The notes under the pieces were generated by a model that had not been told where the DNA came from, did not search any database, and worked only from the letters and a program-made list of their open reading frames with translations. The translations under genes were made by a program, and so were the position numbers. From assembly GCA_947467145.1 (NCBI GenBank), contig CANIGJ010000013.1, forward strand, positions 1 through 64,000: 64,000 nt of DNA. The letters are read 5' to 3'. This document shows, piece by piece, positions 56,887-64,000 of this stretch. The stretch's first letter is position 1. Every line of letters begins with the position of its first letter. The stretch is from Rhodospirillaceae bacterium. Its GTDB lineage: Bacteria; Pseudomonadota; Alphaproteobacteria; Rhodospirillales; UBA2165.

Positions 56887-56893
56887 GCCCTGA

Positions 56894-57006
56894 GCGTCAT
56901 CCTCCGGCTTGACCGGAGGATCCACGAAAGCGCGATAGCGCGAAAAGACTCATGTCGGCGCAGACGCGCCTCCCGTGGATGGCTGGATCAAGTCCGGCCA
57001 TGACGA
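56894..57006. repeat. RPE-like inverted repeat pair
   Basis: GTCATCCTCCGGCTTGACCG followed by GAGGATCCACG at 56896-56926, and the inverted relative CGTGGATGGCTGGATCAAGT followed by CCGGCCATGACGA at 56974-57006. The pair resembles the palindromic elements common in Rhizobiales and Rhodospirillales and sits between the convergent phoD and pepA genes. Confidence 0.75.
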
Positions 57007-57020
57007 CCGAATTTAGGGCG

Positions 57021-58523
57021 TCAGCCCTCGTAGAAATCCGTCACGAACTGATCGAGCAGACGCACGCCGAACGCGGTGCCGCCCTTCGGCACGGTCGGCG
57101 CGTCGGATTTCGACCAGGTCACGCCTGCGATATCCAGGTGCGCCCACGGCGTCTTCTCGACGAAACGCTGCAGGAACTGCGCGGCGATGATCGAGCCGCC
57201 GCCACGTCCACCGATGTTCTTCATATCGGCGCCGTCGGTGTTCAGCTCCTTGTCGTATTCCGCGCCCATCGGCATGCGCCACAGCTTTTCGCCGATCTTC
57301 TGGCCCGCCTTGGTGAGCTTGTCCGACAGCGCATCGTCGTTGGAGAACAGGCCTGCATATTGCGCGCCGAGCGACACGATGATCGCGCCGGTCAGAGTGG
57401 CGAGATTGACCATGAATTTCGGATTGAAGCGTTCCTTGCAGTACCAGAGCGCATCGGCCAGCACCAAGCGGCCTTCGGCGTCGGTGTTGATCACTTCGAT
57501 CGTCTGACCGGACATCGATGTGACGATATCGCCCGGACGCTGTGCGTTGCCGCCCGGCATGTTCTCGACGCAGCCGATGATGCCGACGACGTTCACCTTT
57601 GCCTTACGGCCGGCGAGCGCCATCATCAGGCCGACGACGACACCGGCGCCGCCCATGTCCCATTTCATGTCTTCCATGCCGCCGGCCGGCTTGATCGAGA
57701 TGCCGCCGGTATCGAAGCACACGCCCTTGCCGAGGAAGGCGATCGGCTGTTCGCGGCGCGCGGCGGCACCTTTACCGTTGTAGGTCATGACCACGAGCTT
57801 GGATTCGCGGATGCTGCCCTGACCGACGCCGAGTAGCGAGCCCATGCCCAGCTTCTTCATCTGCGCTTCGCCCAGGATCTCGACCTTCACGCCGAGCTTC
57901 TTCAATTCATCGGCAGAGCGTTTGGCGAGTTCGGCCGGGTACAGAATGTTCGCGGGCTCGGACACCAGATCGCGCGTGAAGAACACGCCGTTGGCGATCT
58001 TGTCGAGCGTTGCGTAGGATTTTTTCGCGACGTCGAATTTCTCGACCTGGAACGCGAGGGTGCGCAAGGACGGCTTGTCGGCCGCCTTTTCCTTGGTGCG
58101 GTATTTATCGAACCGGTAGGAGCGCAGCCGCGCGCCGTACGCCAGGCGCGCCGCACTTTCCGGCGCACTCAATCCGGCACCCGGCACATGATCGACCGCG
58201 ACCGCCACAGCGCCCGACTTGTCGCGCTGGGTTTCGGCATAGATGCGCCCGCCGAGATTTTCCATTTCCGCTACCGCGATCTCGTCGGGCTTGCCGAGAC
58301 CGACCAGCAAGATGCGGTCGAGTCGGGTTCCGGCGGGTGCAACCAGCGACAGGCTTTGGCCCTTATTGCCCTCGAAGCGGCCGGCCTTGAGCGCGCGTTT
58401 GATGGCGCCGCCGGTCTGGCGATCGAGTGCCGCCGCCGATTTCGTCAAGGTGCCCTTGGCGAGGACGCCGACGACCACTGTGCCTGTCGCCGGCAAGCCG
58501 GGTTTGACGAAGGAAATTTTCAT
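57021..58523 (-). CDS. pepA: Leucyl aminopeptidase (M17 family)
   Basis: A 500-residue cytosolic metallopeptidase. The M17 signature NTDAEGRLVLADAL and the metal ligands in FLGKGVCFDTGGISIKP and MKWDMGGAGVV are present. It removes N-terminal residues, and in E. coli PepA also binds DNA at cer/carAB sites. Usually followed by holC; here the SIMPL and PhoD genes and a repeat pair separate them. Confidence 0.95.
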   Translation of the reverse strand: MKISFVKPGLPATGTVVVGVLAKGTLTKSAAALDRQTGGAIKRALKAGRFEGNKGQSLSLVAPAGTRLDRILLVGLGKPDEIAVAEMENLGGRIYAETQRDKSGAVAVAVDHVPGAGLSAPESAARLAYGARLRSYRFDKYRTKEKAADKPSLRTLAFQVEKFDVAKKSYATLDKIANGVFFTRDLVSEPANILYPAELAKRSADELKKLGVKVEILGEAQMKKLGMGSLLGVGQGSIRESKLVVMTYNGKGAAARREQPIAFLGKGVCFDTGGISIKPAGGMEDMKWDMGGAGVVVGLMMALAGRKAKVNVVGIIGCVENMPGGNAQRPGDIVTSMSGQTIEVINTDAEGRLVLADALWYCKERFNPKFMVNLATLTGAIIVSLGAQYAGLFSNDDALSDKLTKAGQKIGEKLWRMPMGAEYDKELNTDGADMKNIGGRGGGSIIAAQFLQRFVEKTPWAHLDIAGVTWSKSDAPTVPKGGTAFGVRLLDQFVTDFYEG

Positions 58524-58606
58524 GACGGATCTTTCACGAACGTTGAATGGAGGAATCGCACTTCAGATAACAACTTTAACGTTGCCGGACCCCGCCTTGA
58601 AAGACC

Positions 58607-59557
58607 CTAGTTGGGGTCATCCCCGGCCTGCTTCTTATTGCCGCCGCTGGCGAGCCAGACCAGCCCGGCCGGCAAGGACAGCACAAGGCTGACGACGCCG
58701 AACAGGATCGACAGCACGAAGGCATCGCCTTGCGCGACGCCGACAAAGGCGAACAGCGTGACCATCGCGCCTTCGCGCAAGCCCCATCCGGCAATGGAAA
58801 TCGGAATGGTCGTAATCAAGATCACAGGCGGGACGAGCACGATGCAATCGAGCAAATCGACGTGATCGAGATTGAGCGCCTGCGCCAAGGTGTAGAACAT
58901 GGCCGAGACCAGCAATTGGCCGGTCACACCAAGCATGATCGCGCCCGCCGCATAGCCCGGATGCAGGAACAGGCTTTTCGCATCCGCACCCAATTGCACG
59001 ATGCCGCGCACGACGGTCCATTTGCGCCAGCGCTCGGGTGTGCGGTCGAGCATCATCAAGAAGCAGATGCCACCGATGCCGGCGGCGGCGAGCAACGGAA
59101 AGACATACTTCGCCGGATTGTCGCCGATGCGCGCCAGCAGGAATGGCTGCGTCACCACAACCAGAAGGATGAGGCCCAGGACCGCGACCACCCGTTCCAG
59201 CATCACGCTGTTGACTGCGGTCGCCAAGGACAGCCCGGCACGCCGGCTCAACACCATACGCGCCGCATCGCCGCCGATGGTCGACGGTAGCGCCTGATTG
59301 AAGAAGGCGGCGATATAGATCATGCGCAGCGCGGCCCAAAAGCCCAGGCGCGAGCCGAGCGCCCAGATCACGATTTCCCAACGCAACGAATTGTTGGCCA
59401 GCAGGGCGGTAAAGATGACGGCCGAGACGGCCAACCAGCGCATATCCGCCTGGGCCATGCGCTGCGCGGCGTCGCCCAGATCGAACGTCGTCGCCATATA
59501 GGCGATCAGCGCCACCGAAATCGCGAATTTAACGATAAAGCCCAGGTACCGCTGCAT
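58607..59557 (-). CDS. Flippase-like membrane protein (LPG synthase TM-domain family, UPF0104)
   Basis: A 316-residue protein with about eight hydrophobic segments. It matches the lysylphosphatidylglycerol synthase transmembrane family PF03706: FFNQALPSTIGGDAARMVL and IPISIAGWGLREGAMV. The aminoacyl-transfer domain of MprF is absent, so it is more likely a lipid flippase or lipid-linked membrane protein than an LPG synthase. Same strand as pepA, 83 bases away. Confidence 0.85.
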   Translation of the reverse strand: MQRYLGFIVKFAISVALIAYMATTFDLGDAAQRMAQADMRWLAVSAVIFTALLANNSLRWEIVIWALGSRLGFWAALRMIYIAAFFNQALPSTIGGDAARMVLSRRAGLSLATAVNSVMLERVVAVLGLILLVVVTQPFLLARIGDNPAKYVFPLLAAAGIGGICFLMMLDRTPERWRKWTVVRGIVQLGADAKSLFLHPGYAAGAIMLGVTGQLLVSAMFYTLAQALNLDHVDLLDCIVLVPPVILITTIPISIAGWGLREGAMVTLFAFVGVAQGDAFVLSILFGVVSLVLSLPAGLVWLASGGNKKQAGDDPN

Positions 59558-59630
59558 GGCCGAGGGGCTTAGGCCAATTCGGCCCGAGATTCAATGATTT
59601 GGGCCGCAAAACTCCGTCATCCCGCGCCGG

Positions 59631-60125
59631 CTAGGCGGTTTTCTTGGGCTTCGGCGCGGACTTCTGATTTGCCGGCATGTCCTGATCGACCACCCGGACC
59701 ATGAGCGCGAGGAACTGACGGCGCTCGTCCGGCATCAGTTTCGCCAGCATGCGGCGTTGCGCCCGGTCGGCGGCGGGCAGCAATTCGCCCAAGAGCTGTT
59801 CGCCGTCCGCCGTCAGCGACAAGAGATTCGAGCGCCGGTCATGGGCCGCCGGGATACGCGTGATCAGCCCCTTGTTTTCCAGCCGCAGCACCACACCCGC
59901 CACGGTCGTGCGGTCGAGCTTGATGGCGTTGGCCAGGCGCAATTGATCGATCCCCGGGCGGAACTGGATGGCGCGCAGCGCCGCCAATTGGACCGGGGTG
60001 ATATCGCCATGCGGGGTCTCGTCATAATAGAAGGCATCGGCCGCCTGGTGCATGCGGCGGATCAGATAGTTCAGCCGTTTGAGCTGATCGTCCTGCAAAT
60101 TATCGTCGGGGGCATCATCGGCCAT
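59631..60125 (-). CDS. MarR-family transcriptional regulator
   Basis: A 164-residue winged-helix regulator: ITPVQLAALRAIQFRPGIDQLRLANAIKLDRTTVAGVVLRLENKGLITR with the wing AAHDRRSNLLSLT. It is divergent from the CoA-transferase operon and separated by a perfect palindrome, so it very likely represses that operon until a pathway acid or CoA ester binds. The C-terminus is lysine-rich. Confidence 0.92.
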   Translation of the reverse strand: MADDAPDDNLQDDQLKRLNYLIRRMHQAADAFYYDETPHGDITPVQLAALRAIQFRPGIDQLRLANAIKLDRTTVAGVVLRLENKGLITRIPAAHDRRSNLLSLTADGEQLLGELLPAADRAQRRMLAKLMPDERRQFLALMVRVVDQDMPANQKSAPKPKKTA

Positions 60126-60161
60126 GGCCCCCTTTTACCCCCGGTCGCGGCCCAAGACCAC

Positions 60162-60187
60162 AAATTAATCAGTATTGTGATTAATTT
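60162..60187. promoter_or_regulatory. Candidate MarR operator
   Basis: Perfect inverted repeat: AAATTAATCA (60162-60171) and TGATTAATTT (60178-60187), six-base spacer. It lies 36 bases upstream of the marR start and 60 bases ahead of the CoA-transferase gene, just ahead of TTGACT (60190-60195). Confidence 0.75.
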
Positions 60188-60246
60188 CGTTGACTCAGGC
60201 CAATGCTCGACCTAGGAGTCGAGGGTCACAGTGAGGAAAATTAAGA

Positions 60247-61194
60247 ATGGCCGACACGCCTAAATTCCAAATCCCGCTCGACGAGCAGGCGGCCAAATCG
60301 GCCAAGCGCCGCAGCAAGCTCATCAGCCTCGAAGAAGCCGGTAAGATCATCGCGTCAAAAAAGACCGTCTCGCTCGCCGGTTCACACTCGGCCGATGCGG
60401 CCATGAGCCTGATCCGCGCCGCCATTCGCGCCGGCGCGAAAGACATGACGATGATCCCGCCGGTGACGACCTCGATCGCCGCCGACCTGCCGATCGCGGC
60501 CAAGATGCTGTCGAAGCTCTATCTGTCCTACGTCGGTTTCGAAGTCTGGGGCATGGCGCCCGCCTTCCGCGAGGCGGCCGAGAACCAGACGATGGAGATC
60601 ATCGAGGCCGACGAGCCGTTCATCCTGCTCGGCACGCAGGCCGCCGCCGGCGGCCGGCCGTTCAACGCCGTTCAGTATATGTACGATGCGACGTCGCATC
60701 CGAAACTGAACCCCTACATCAAGACCGTCGTCGATCCCTATTCGGGGCGCACGGTCTATACGATCCCGCCGCTGCATTCCGATGTCTTCATCATGCATGC
60801 GCAGGCCTGCGACGAATTCGGCAACGCGCAATGCTGGGGCGGCAGCGGCCAGGAACGCGACAAGGCCAAGGCCGCCAAGATGGTGATCGTGCAGACCGAC
60901 GAAATCGTCTCATCGAAGGAGATCGAGAAGGACGCCGGCAAGCAGACCATCCCGGGCCTGTGGGTCGATCATGTGGTGCATGTGCCCTATGCCGCACATC
61001 CGACATTTTCGTCGTTTAACTATGCTCCCGATGAAGAGCACCTAAAGCTCTATATCGACATGGTGAAGAACGGCAAAGCCAAGGAATATATCGAGACCTA
61101 TGTGACCGGTCCGAAGGATCACATGGATTACATCGAGCGCGTCGGCGGCATGAACCGCATGGAACACCTCCGCAAACAATATCAGGAAGGATAA
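60247..61194 (+). CDS. CoA-transferase-family protein, alpha subunit (GctA/IpdA-like)
   Basis: A 315-residue class I CoA-transferase fold protein: ISLEEAGKIIASKKTVSLAGSHSADA, SYVGFEVWGMAPAFREAAEN with E99 conserved in GctA/IpdA relatives, and a C-terminal HLKLYIDMV region. In glutaconate CoA-transferase the alpha and beta chains form the active site together. IpdA of steroid degradation is related and is a ring-opening hydrolase. Six bases separate it from the beta gene. Controlled by the divergent marR. Confidence 0.85.
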   Translation: MADTPKFQIPLDEQAAKSAKRRSKLISLEEAGKIIASKKTVSLAGSHSADAAMSLIRAAIRAGAKDMTMIPPVTTSIAADLPIAAKMLSKLYLSYVGFEVWGMAPAFREAAENQTMEIIEADEPFILLGTQAAAGGRPFNAVQYMYDATSHPKLNPYIKTVVDPYSGRTVYTIPPLHSDVFIMHAQACDEFGNAQCWGGSGQERDKAKAAKMVIVQTDEIVSSKEIEKDAGKQTIPGLWVDHVVHVPYAAHPTFSSFNYAPDEEHLKLYIDMVKNGKAKEYIETYVTGPKDHMDYIERVGGMNRMEHLRKQYQEG

Positions 61195-61199
61195 GGCAC

Positions 61200-62045
61200 A
61201 TGGCAGAAGTCGCTTATCCCGGAACCGACCGCTATTCGATGGCCGAACTGATGGCCATCCTGCTCGCGCGCATGGCGGCGGGCGAAGCCGAAAGCGCCGG
61301 CGGCGGTGGCGCCAACCAGATCATCAGCCTGGCCGGCAACAAGTTGGCGCAGGCCACCACCGCGCCCAACGTGTGGCTCTTCACCGGCGGCGCCGGCGTC
61401 TACAATGGCAAGTTCGACCGCCTGCCGCTCGGCACGTGGGATTCGCGTTGCGGCCAGGACGCCGAATGCAAGATCCCGCTGATCGACATCGCCGACGGTT
61501 TGACCAAGGGTGTGAACGACAACCTGCCGCGGCGCGTACAACGCGTCGGCGCCGGCGGGCTCGGCGGCATCCAGGTCGACAAATACGGCAACATCAACAT
61601 GATCGGCATCGGCCCGCATCCGAAGCTGAAGGTGCGCGGCCCGGGCAGCGTGGGCTCGATCTGGCTCGGCGCCGGCCAAACCAACATCTTCCTGCAGCAT
61701 CACGGCAAACGCCTGTTCGTCGAGAAATGCGATTATGTCAGCGGCGCCGGCTGGCTGTCGGGCGGCGATGCCCGCGCCAAGACGCTGAACGGCCGCGAAG
61801 GACCGCGCTACGTGTGGACGCCGATCGCGGTGATGGACTTCACCGAGGACGAGCACCGCATGCGCATCTGCACGGTGCATCCGGGCTATACGGTCGCCGA
61901 CGTCGTCGCCAACACGGGCTTTGAGCTGGTGATCCCCGACAATGTGCCGCAGACCGTGGCGCCAACCGACTACGAGCTGCATGCGCTGCGCACCAAGGTC
62001 GATCCCGATGGACAATTGCGCACCAAGCGGGTGACGGTGGGCTAA
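61200..62045 (+). CDS. CoA-transferase-family protein, beta subunit (GctB/IpdB-like)
   Basis: A 281-residue partner of the preceding protein, with GAGGLGGIQVDKYGNINMIGI and a C-terminal VVANTGFELV region typical of GctB-type chains. The region where the transferase carries its catalytic glutamate reads VWLFTGGAGVYNG (residues 58-70) and has no Glu. This argues against normal acyl-CoA transfer. A role like IpdB, or another CoA-ester hydrolysis or ring cleavage, is more likely. That is inference from the missing residue. Confidence 0.8.
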   Translation: MAEVAYPGTDRYSMAELMAILLARMAAGEAESAGGGGANQIISLAGNKLAQATTAPNVWLFTGGAGVYNGKFDRLPLGTWDSRCGQDAECKIPLIDIADGLTKGVNDNLPRRVQRVGAGGLGGIQVDKYGNINMIGIGPHPKLKVRGPGSVGSIWLGAGQTNIFLQHHGKRLFVEKCDYVSGAGWLSGGDARAKTLNGREGPRYVWTPIAVMDFTEDEHRMRICTVHPGYTVADVVANTGFELVIPDNVPQTVAPTDYELHALRTKVDPDGQLRTKRVTVG

Positions 62046-62101
62046 AACAGGCTACAGTCCAGAACCGGCGTAAGACCGGTCCAGAAACAGGGAGAACAGA
62101 T

Positions 62102-63556
62102 ATGACAGACGAAACAACGTGTGACGTACTGATCATCGGCTTCGGCGGCGCCGGCGCATCGGCCGCCATCGAGGCGCACGACGCGGGCGCCGAGGTCATC
62201 ATCATCGAGAAGCTCGACGAGCCCGGCGGCAATACGCGGTGGAGCAATTGTTCCTGGTTCTCGCCGCCGCCCGGCACCGAGAAGATGGCCGTCGAACATA
62301 TCGACGCGCTGTGCTTCGGACGCACGCCGATCCCGGTCATCGAAGCCTATGTGAAGATGGCGGGCGAGACCAAAGCCTGGCTCGAAGGGTTCGGCGCCAC
62401 CGCCAAGACGACGCATTTCCTGAACGTGCGCTATCCGACGATCACCCATCCGTCCTGGCCGAATTTCCCGGGCTCGGCCGCCATGGTGAACCAGACCGTG
62501 ATGTCGCCACGCGACGATCAGCCGAACGGCGAACGCCTGTTTCAGCTGCTTGCCGAACAAGTAACCAAGCGCGGCATCAAGGCGATCACCGGTGCTCCCG
62601 CGAAGGAACTCATCACCAACGACAAAGGCGACGTGATCGGCGCCACCTACACCAAGGGTGGCCAGACGCACACCATCAAAGCGCGGCGCTCGGTCGTCCT
62701 CACCACCGGCGGCTTCGAATTCAACGAAGAAATGAAGAACGAATATCTGCCGATCTATCCGGTCACCGCCATCGGCAGCCCGGGCAATACCGGCGACGGC
62801 ATCACCATGGCGCGCAAACTCGGTGCGCAGATTTGGCATATGGGCGTGTGCGTCGCGGGCTTCGGCCTCGAGGTCGAGGGGTATCCCGGCGGCTTCGGCA
62901 TTTCCTTCCCGACGCCGCATTTCATCCACGTCAACAAATACGGCAAGCGTTTCGCCAACGAGCTGGGCACCGAAATGCATTTCGCCTGGCACGGCGTCGC
63001 GGCCTTCGATCCAAAAAAGCCCGGCCATCCCACCTTGCCGTCCTACGCCATCTTCGGCGAAGAGGCGTTCAAGAAAGGCGCGGTCAGCATCGGCACTGCG
63101 GGTACGACACGCCATTATAAATGGAGCGCCGACAATTCCGCCGAACTCGCCAAGGGCTGGATCAAAAAGGCCGACAGCATCGCCGAGCTGGCCAAGATCT
63201 TGAAGCTCGACGCGGCCGCGCTGGAAAAGACCGTCACCAAATACAACGAAGCCTGCGGCACGGGCGTCGACGGCGATTTCCATCGCAGCAAGGACACCAT
63301 GCAGCCGATCAAAGGGCCGTTCTACGCCATGGAAATGCATCTGCGCATGGTCAACACCATGGGAGGGCCGCGCCGCGACGAAAACGCCCGCGTGGTGAAA
63401 CCGGACGGCACGCCGATCGGGCGCTTGTTCTCGGCGGGCGAGCTCGGCTCATTGTGGGGGCATCTATATTGCGGCGGCGGCAATGTCGGCGAAGCGCTCG
63501 CCATCGGGCGACAGGCCGGACAGAACGCCGCCAAAGAGAAGCCTTGGTCTAATTGA
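62102..63556 (+). CDS. FAD-dependent oxidoreductase, fumarate reductase / ketosteroid dehydrogenase type
   Basis: A 484-residue flavoprotein. FAD-binding: DVLIIGFGGAGASAAIEAHD with the downstream acidic residue in IIEK, LTTGGFEFNEEM, and the end motif SAGELGSLWGHLYCGGGNVGEALAIGR. The middle covers the capping domain of the fumarate reductase/KstD group. It could desaturate or reduce a CoA-linked or free acid ring compound. Third gene of the marR-linked operon, 56 bases after the beta subunit. Confidence 0.85.
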   Translation: MTDETTCDVLIIGFGGAGASAAIEAHDAGAEVIIIEKLDEPGGNTRWSNCSWFSPPPGTEKMAVEHIDALCFGRTPIPVIEAYVKMAGETKAWLEGFGATAKTTHFLNVRYPTITHPSWPNFPGSAAMVNQTVMSPRDDQPNGERLFQLLAEQVTKRGIKAITGAPAKELITNDKGDVIGATYTKGGQTHTIKARRSVVLTTGGFEFNEEMKNEYLPIYPVTAIGSPGNTGDGITMARKLGAQIWHMGVCVAGFGLEVEGYPGGFGISFPTPHFIHVNKYGKRFANELGTEMHFAWHGVAAFDPKKPGHPTLPSYAIFGEEAFKKGAVSIGTAGTTRHYKWSADNSAELAKGWIKKADSIAELAKILKLDAAALEKTVTKYNEACGTGVDGDFHRSKDTMQPIKGPFYAMEMHLRMVNTMGGPRRDENARVVKPDGTPIGRLFSAGELGSLWGHLYCGGGNVGEALAIGRQAGQNAAKEKPWSN

Positions 63557-63585
63557 TGCGCGAGACGCGCAGGGAGTAACTAGGA

Positions 63586-64000
63586 ATGAATGGGATGCCG
63601 CTGATCACGCAGCAATTCACGCTCGCGGCGTCCCAATTCCGCGTCTGGGACCTACTCGCCACCAGCATCCTGCAAAGCATGCCGGTCGAGCAGACTGAAA
63701 TCGTCAACGATTCCACCATGCGCGGCATTCTGAAATTCAAGTTCGCCGGCATCACCCTTCCGCTGCGCCTGCAGGTCGAGGTCGCCGACGTCTCGCCGAT
63801 GGATTCCTTCACCACCCTGGTCACGGTGACCAAGTGGGGCACCGAAACCGTGCTGCGCGTGAAGTACGACCTGAAAGTCATCGGCGACGAGGAAATTCAG
63901 GTGAATTGCGCCGCCGTGGTCGAGAAGGCACCGGCCTGGATGGCACTGGTGACGCCGATCCAGAAAAGTTTCGCCGCCAATATGTTCGAGGATATCCGCA
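63586..64000 (+). CDS. SRPBCC-like (CoxG/START-fold) protein, 5' part
   Basis: A frame opens at ATG 63586 with AGGGAG ahead and runs open past the last base (138 codons seen). The protein has alternating strands consistent with an SRPBCC fold (for example STMRGILKFKFAGITLPLRL and ETVLRVKYDLKVIGDEE) and a C-terminal helix PIQKSFAANMF. Such proteins bind hydrophobic ligands, serve as cyclases or escort cofactors. It is the fourth gene of the operon; the stop and the rest lie outside the window. Confidence 0.65.
   Translation, partial: MNGMPLITQQFTLAASQFRVWDLLATSILQSMPVEQTEIVNDSTMRGILKFKFAGITLPLRLQVEVADVSPMDSFTTLVTVTKWGTETVLRVKYDLKVIGDEEIQVNCAAVVEKAPAWMALVTPIQKSFAANMFEDIR

Noticed and set aside
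54083-57006. Defence-island or prophage interpretation of the holC-pepA insertion
   Set aside because: The inserted genes are ordinary exported SIMPL and PhoD proteins; no nuclease, toxin, integrase or phage gene is present.

Overview
The window is ordinary chromosome of a GC-rich alphaproteobacterium, probably a Rhodospirillales-like or related free-living lineage. The evidence is the gene order and family content: the chain HDAC-like hydrolase / xseB / ispA / dxs / tlyA, the chain purN-purM / DUF2066 / CDP-alcohol transferase / PerM-like permease / hda, ppk-ppx, the EipB (DUF1849) envelope protein typical of alphaproteobacteria, and GANTC (CcrM) sites clustered in one AT-rich intergenic segment. 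No rRNA, tRNA, phage, transposase or CRISPR array was seen.

Region 1 (1-9.7 kb): the end of chorismate synthase, a small TonB-domain lipoprotein, then a long minus-strand block for isoprenoid precursor synthesis (dxs, ispA) with xseB, tlyA, a methyltransferase and an HDAC-like hydrolase. An ArsR regulator, an MBL-fold hydrolase and a conserved unknown follow. Next comes a 590-base gene-free AT-rich segment with eight GANTC sites and a perfect DnaA box, placed before a 76-residue orphan protein with a strong terminator. Region 2 (9.8-20 kb): ROK sugar kinase overlapping dinB, an iron-permease-family protein, a solute-binding protein paired with a MetE-like methyltransferase, EipB, a KatE-type catalase and an unknown gene behind a sigma-54-like promoter. 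Region 3 (20-39.6 kb): mostly housekeeping: FAD oxidase and aspS, rnd, a two-gene phosphorelay (REC-HPt plus REC with duplicated C-terminal motifs), ppx/ppk, sixA, a GT39 glycosyltransferase, the translationally coupled DUF2066-CDP-alcohol transferase-permease-hda operon, purMN and ndk.

Region 4 (39.7-54 kb): more accessory. A GntR/FadR-type regulator precedes a Rieske oxygenase and a second solute-binding protein that carries a single in-frame stop codon. Then come an EAL phosphodiesterase, three exported enzymes (nuclease, SGNH hydrolase, Tat amidohydrolase), TonB, formate-THF ligase, an AbrB-type permease with a LigB-type extradiol dioxygenase, and a VOC protein. Region 5 (54-64 kb): holC and pepA separated by SIMPL and PhoD genes, a flippase-like membrane protein, and a MarR-controlled catabolic operon. 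That operon holds a CoA-transferase-like pair lacking the usual catalytic glutamate, a fumarate-reductase-type flavoprotein and an SRPBCC protein running off the end.

The window is a backbone of DNA replication control, polyphosphate, purine and isoprenoid genes interspersed with small catabolic modules for aromatic or CoA-linked substrates, several with a local regulator and a palindromic operator candidate. I did not find a clearly new defence or mobile system. The strongest unusual signals are the phased GANTC/DnaA-box segment, the nonsense-interrupted binding protein and the atypical CoA-transferase-like operon.
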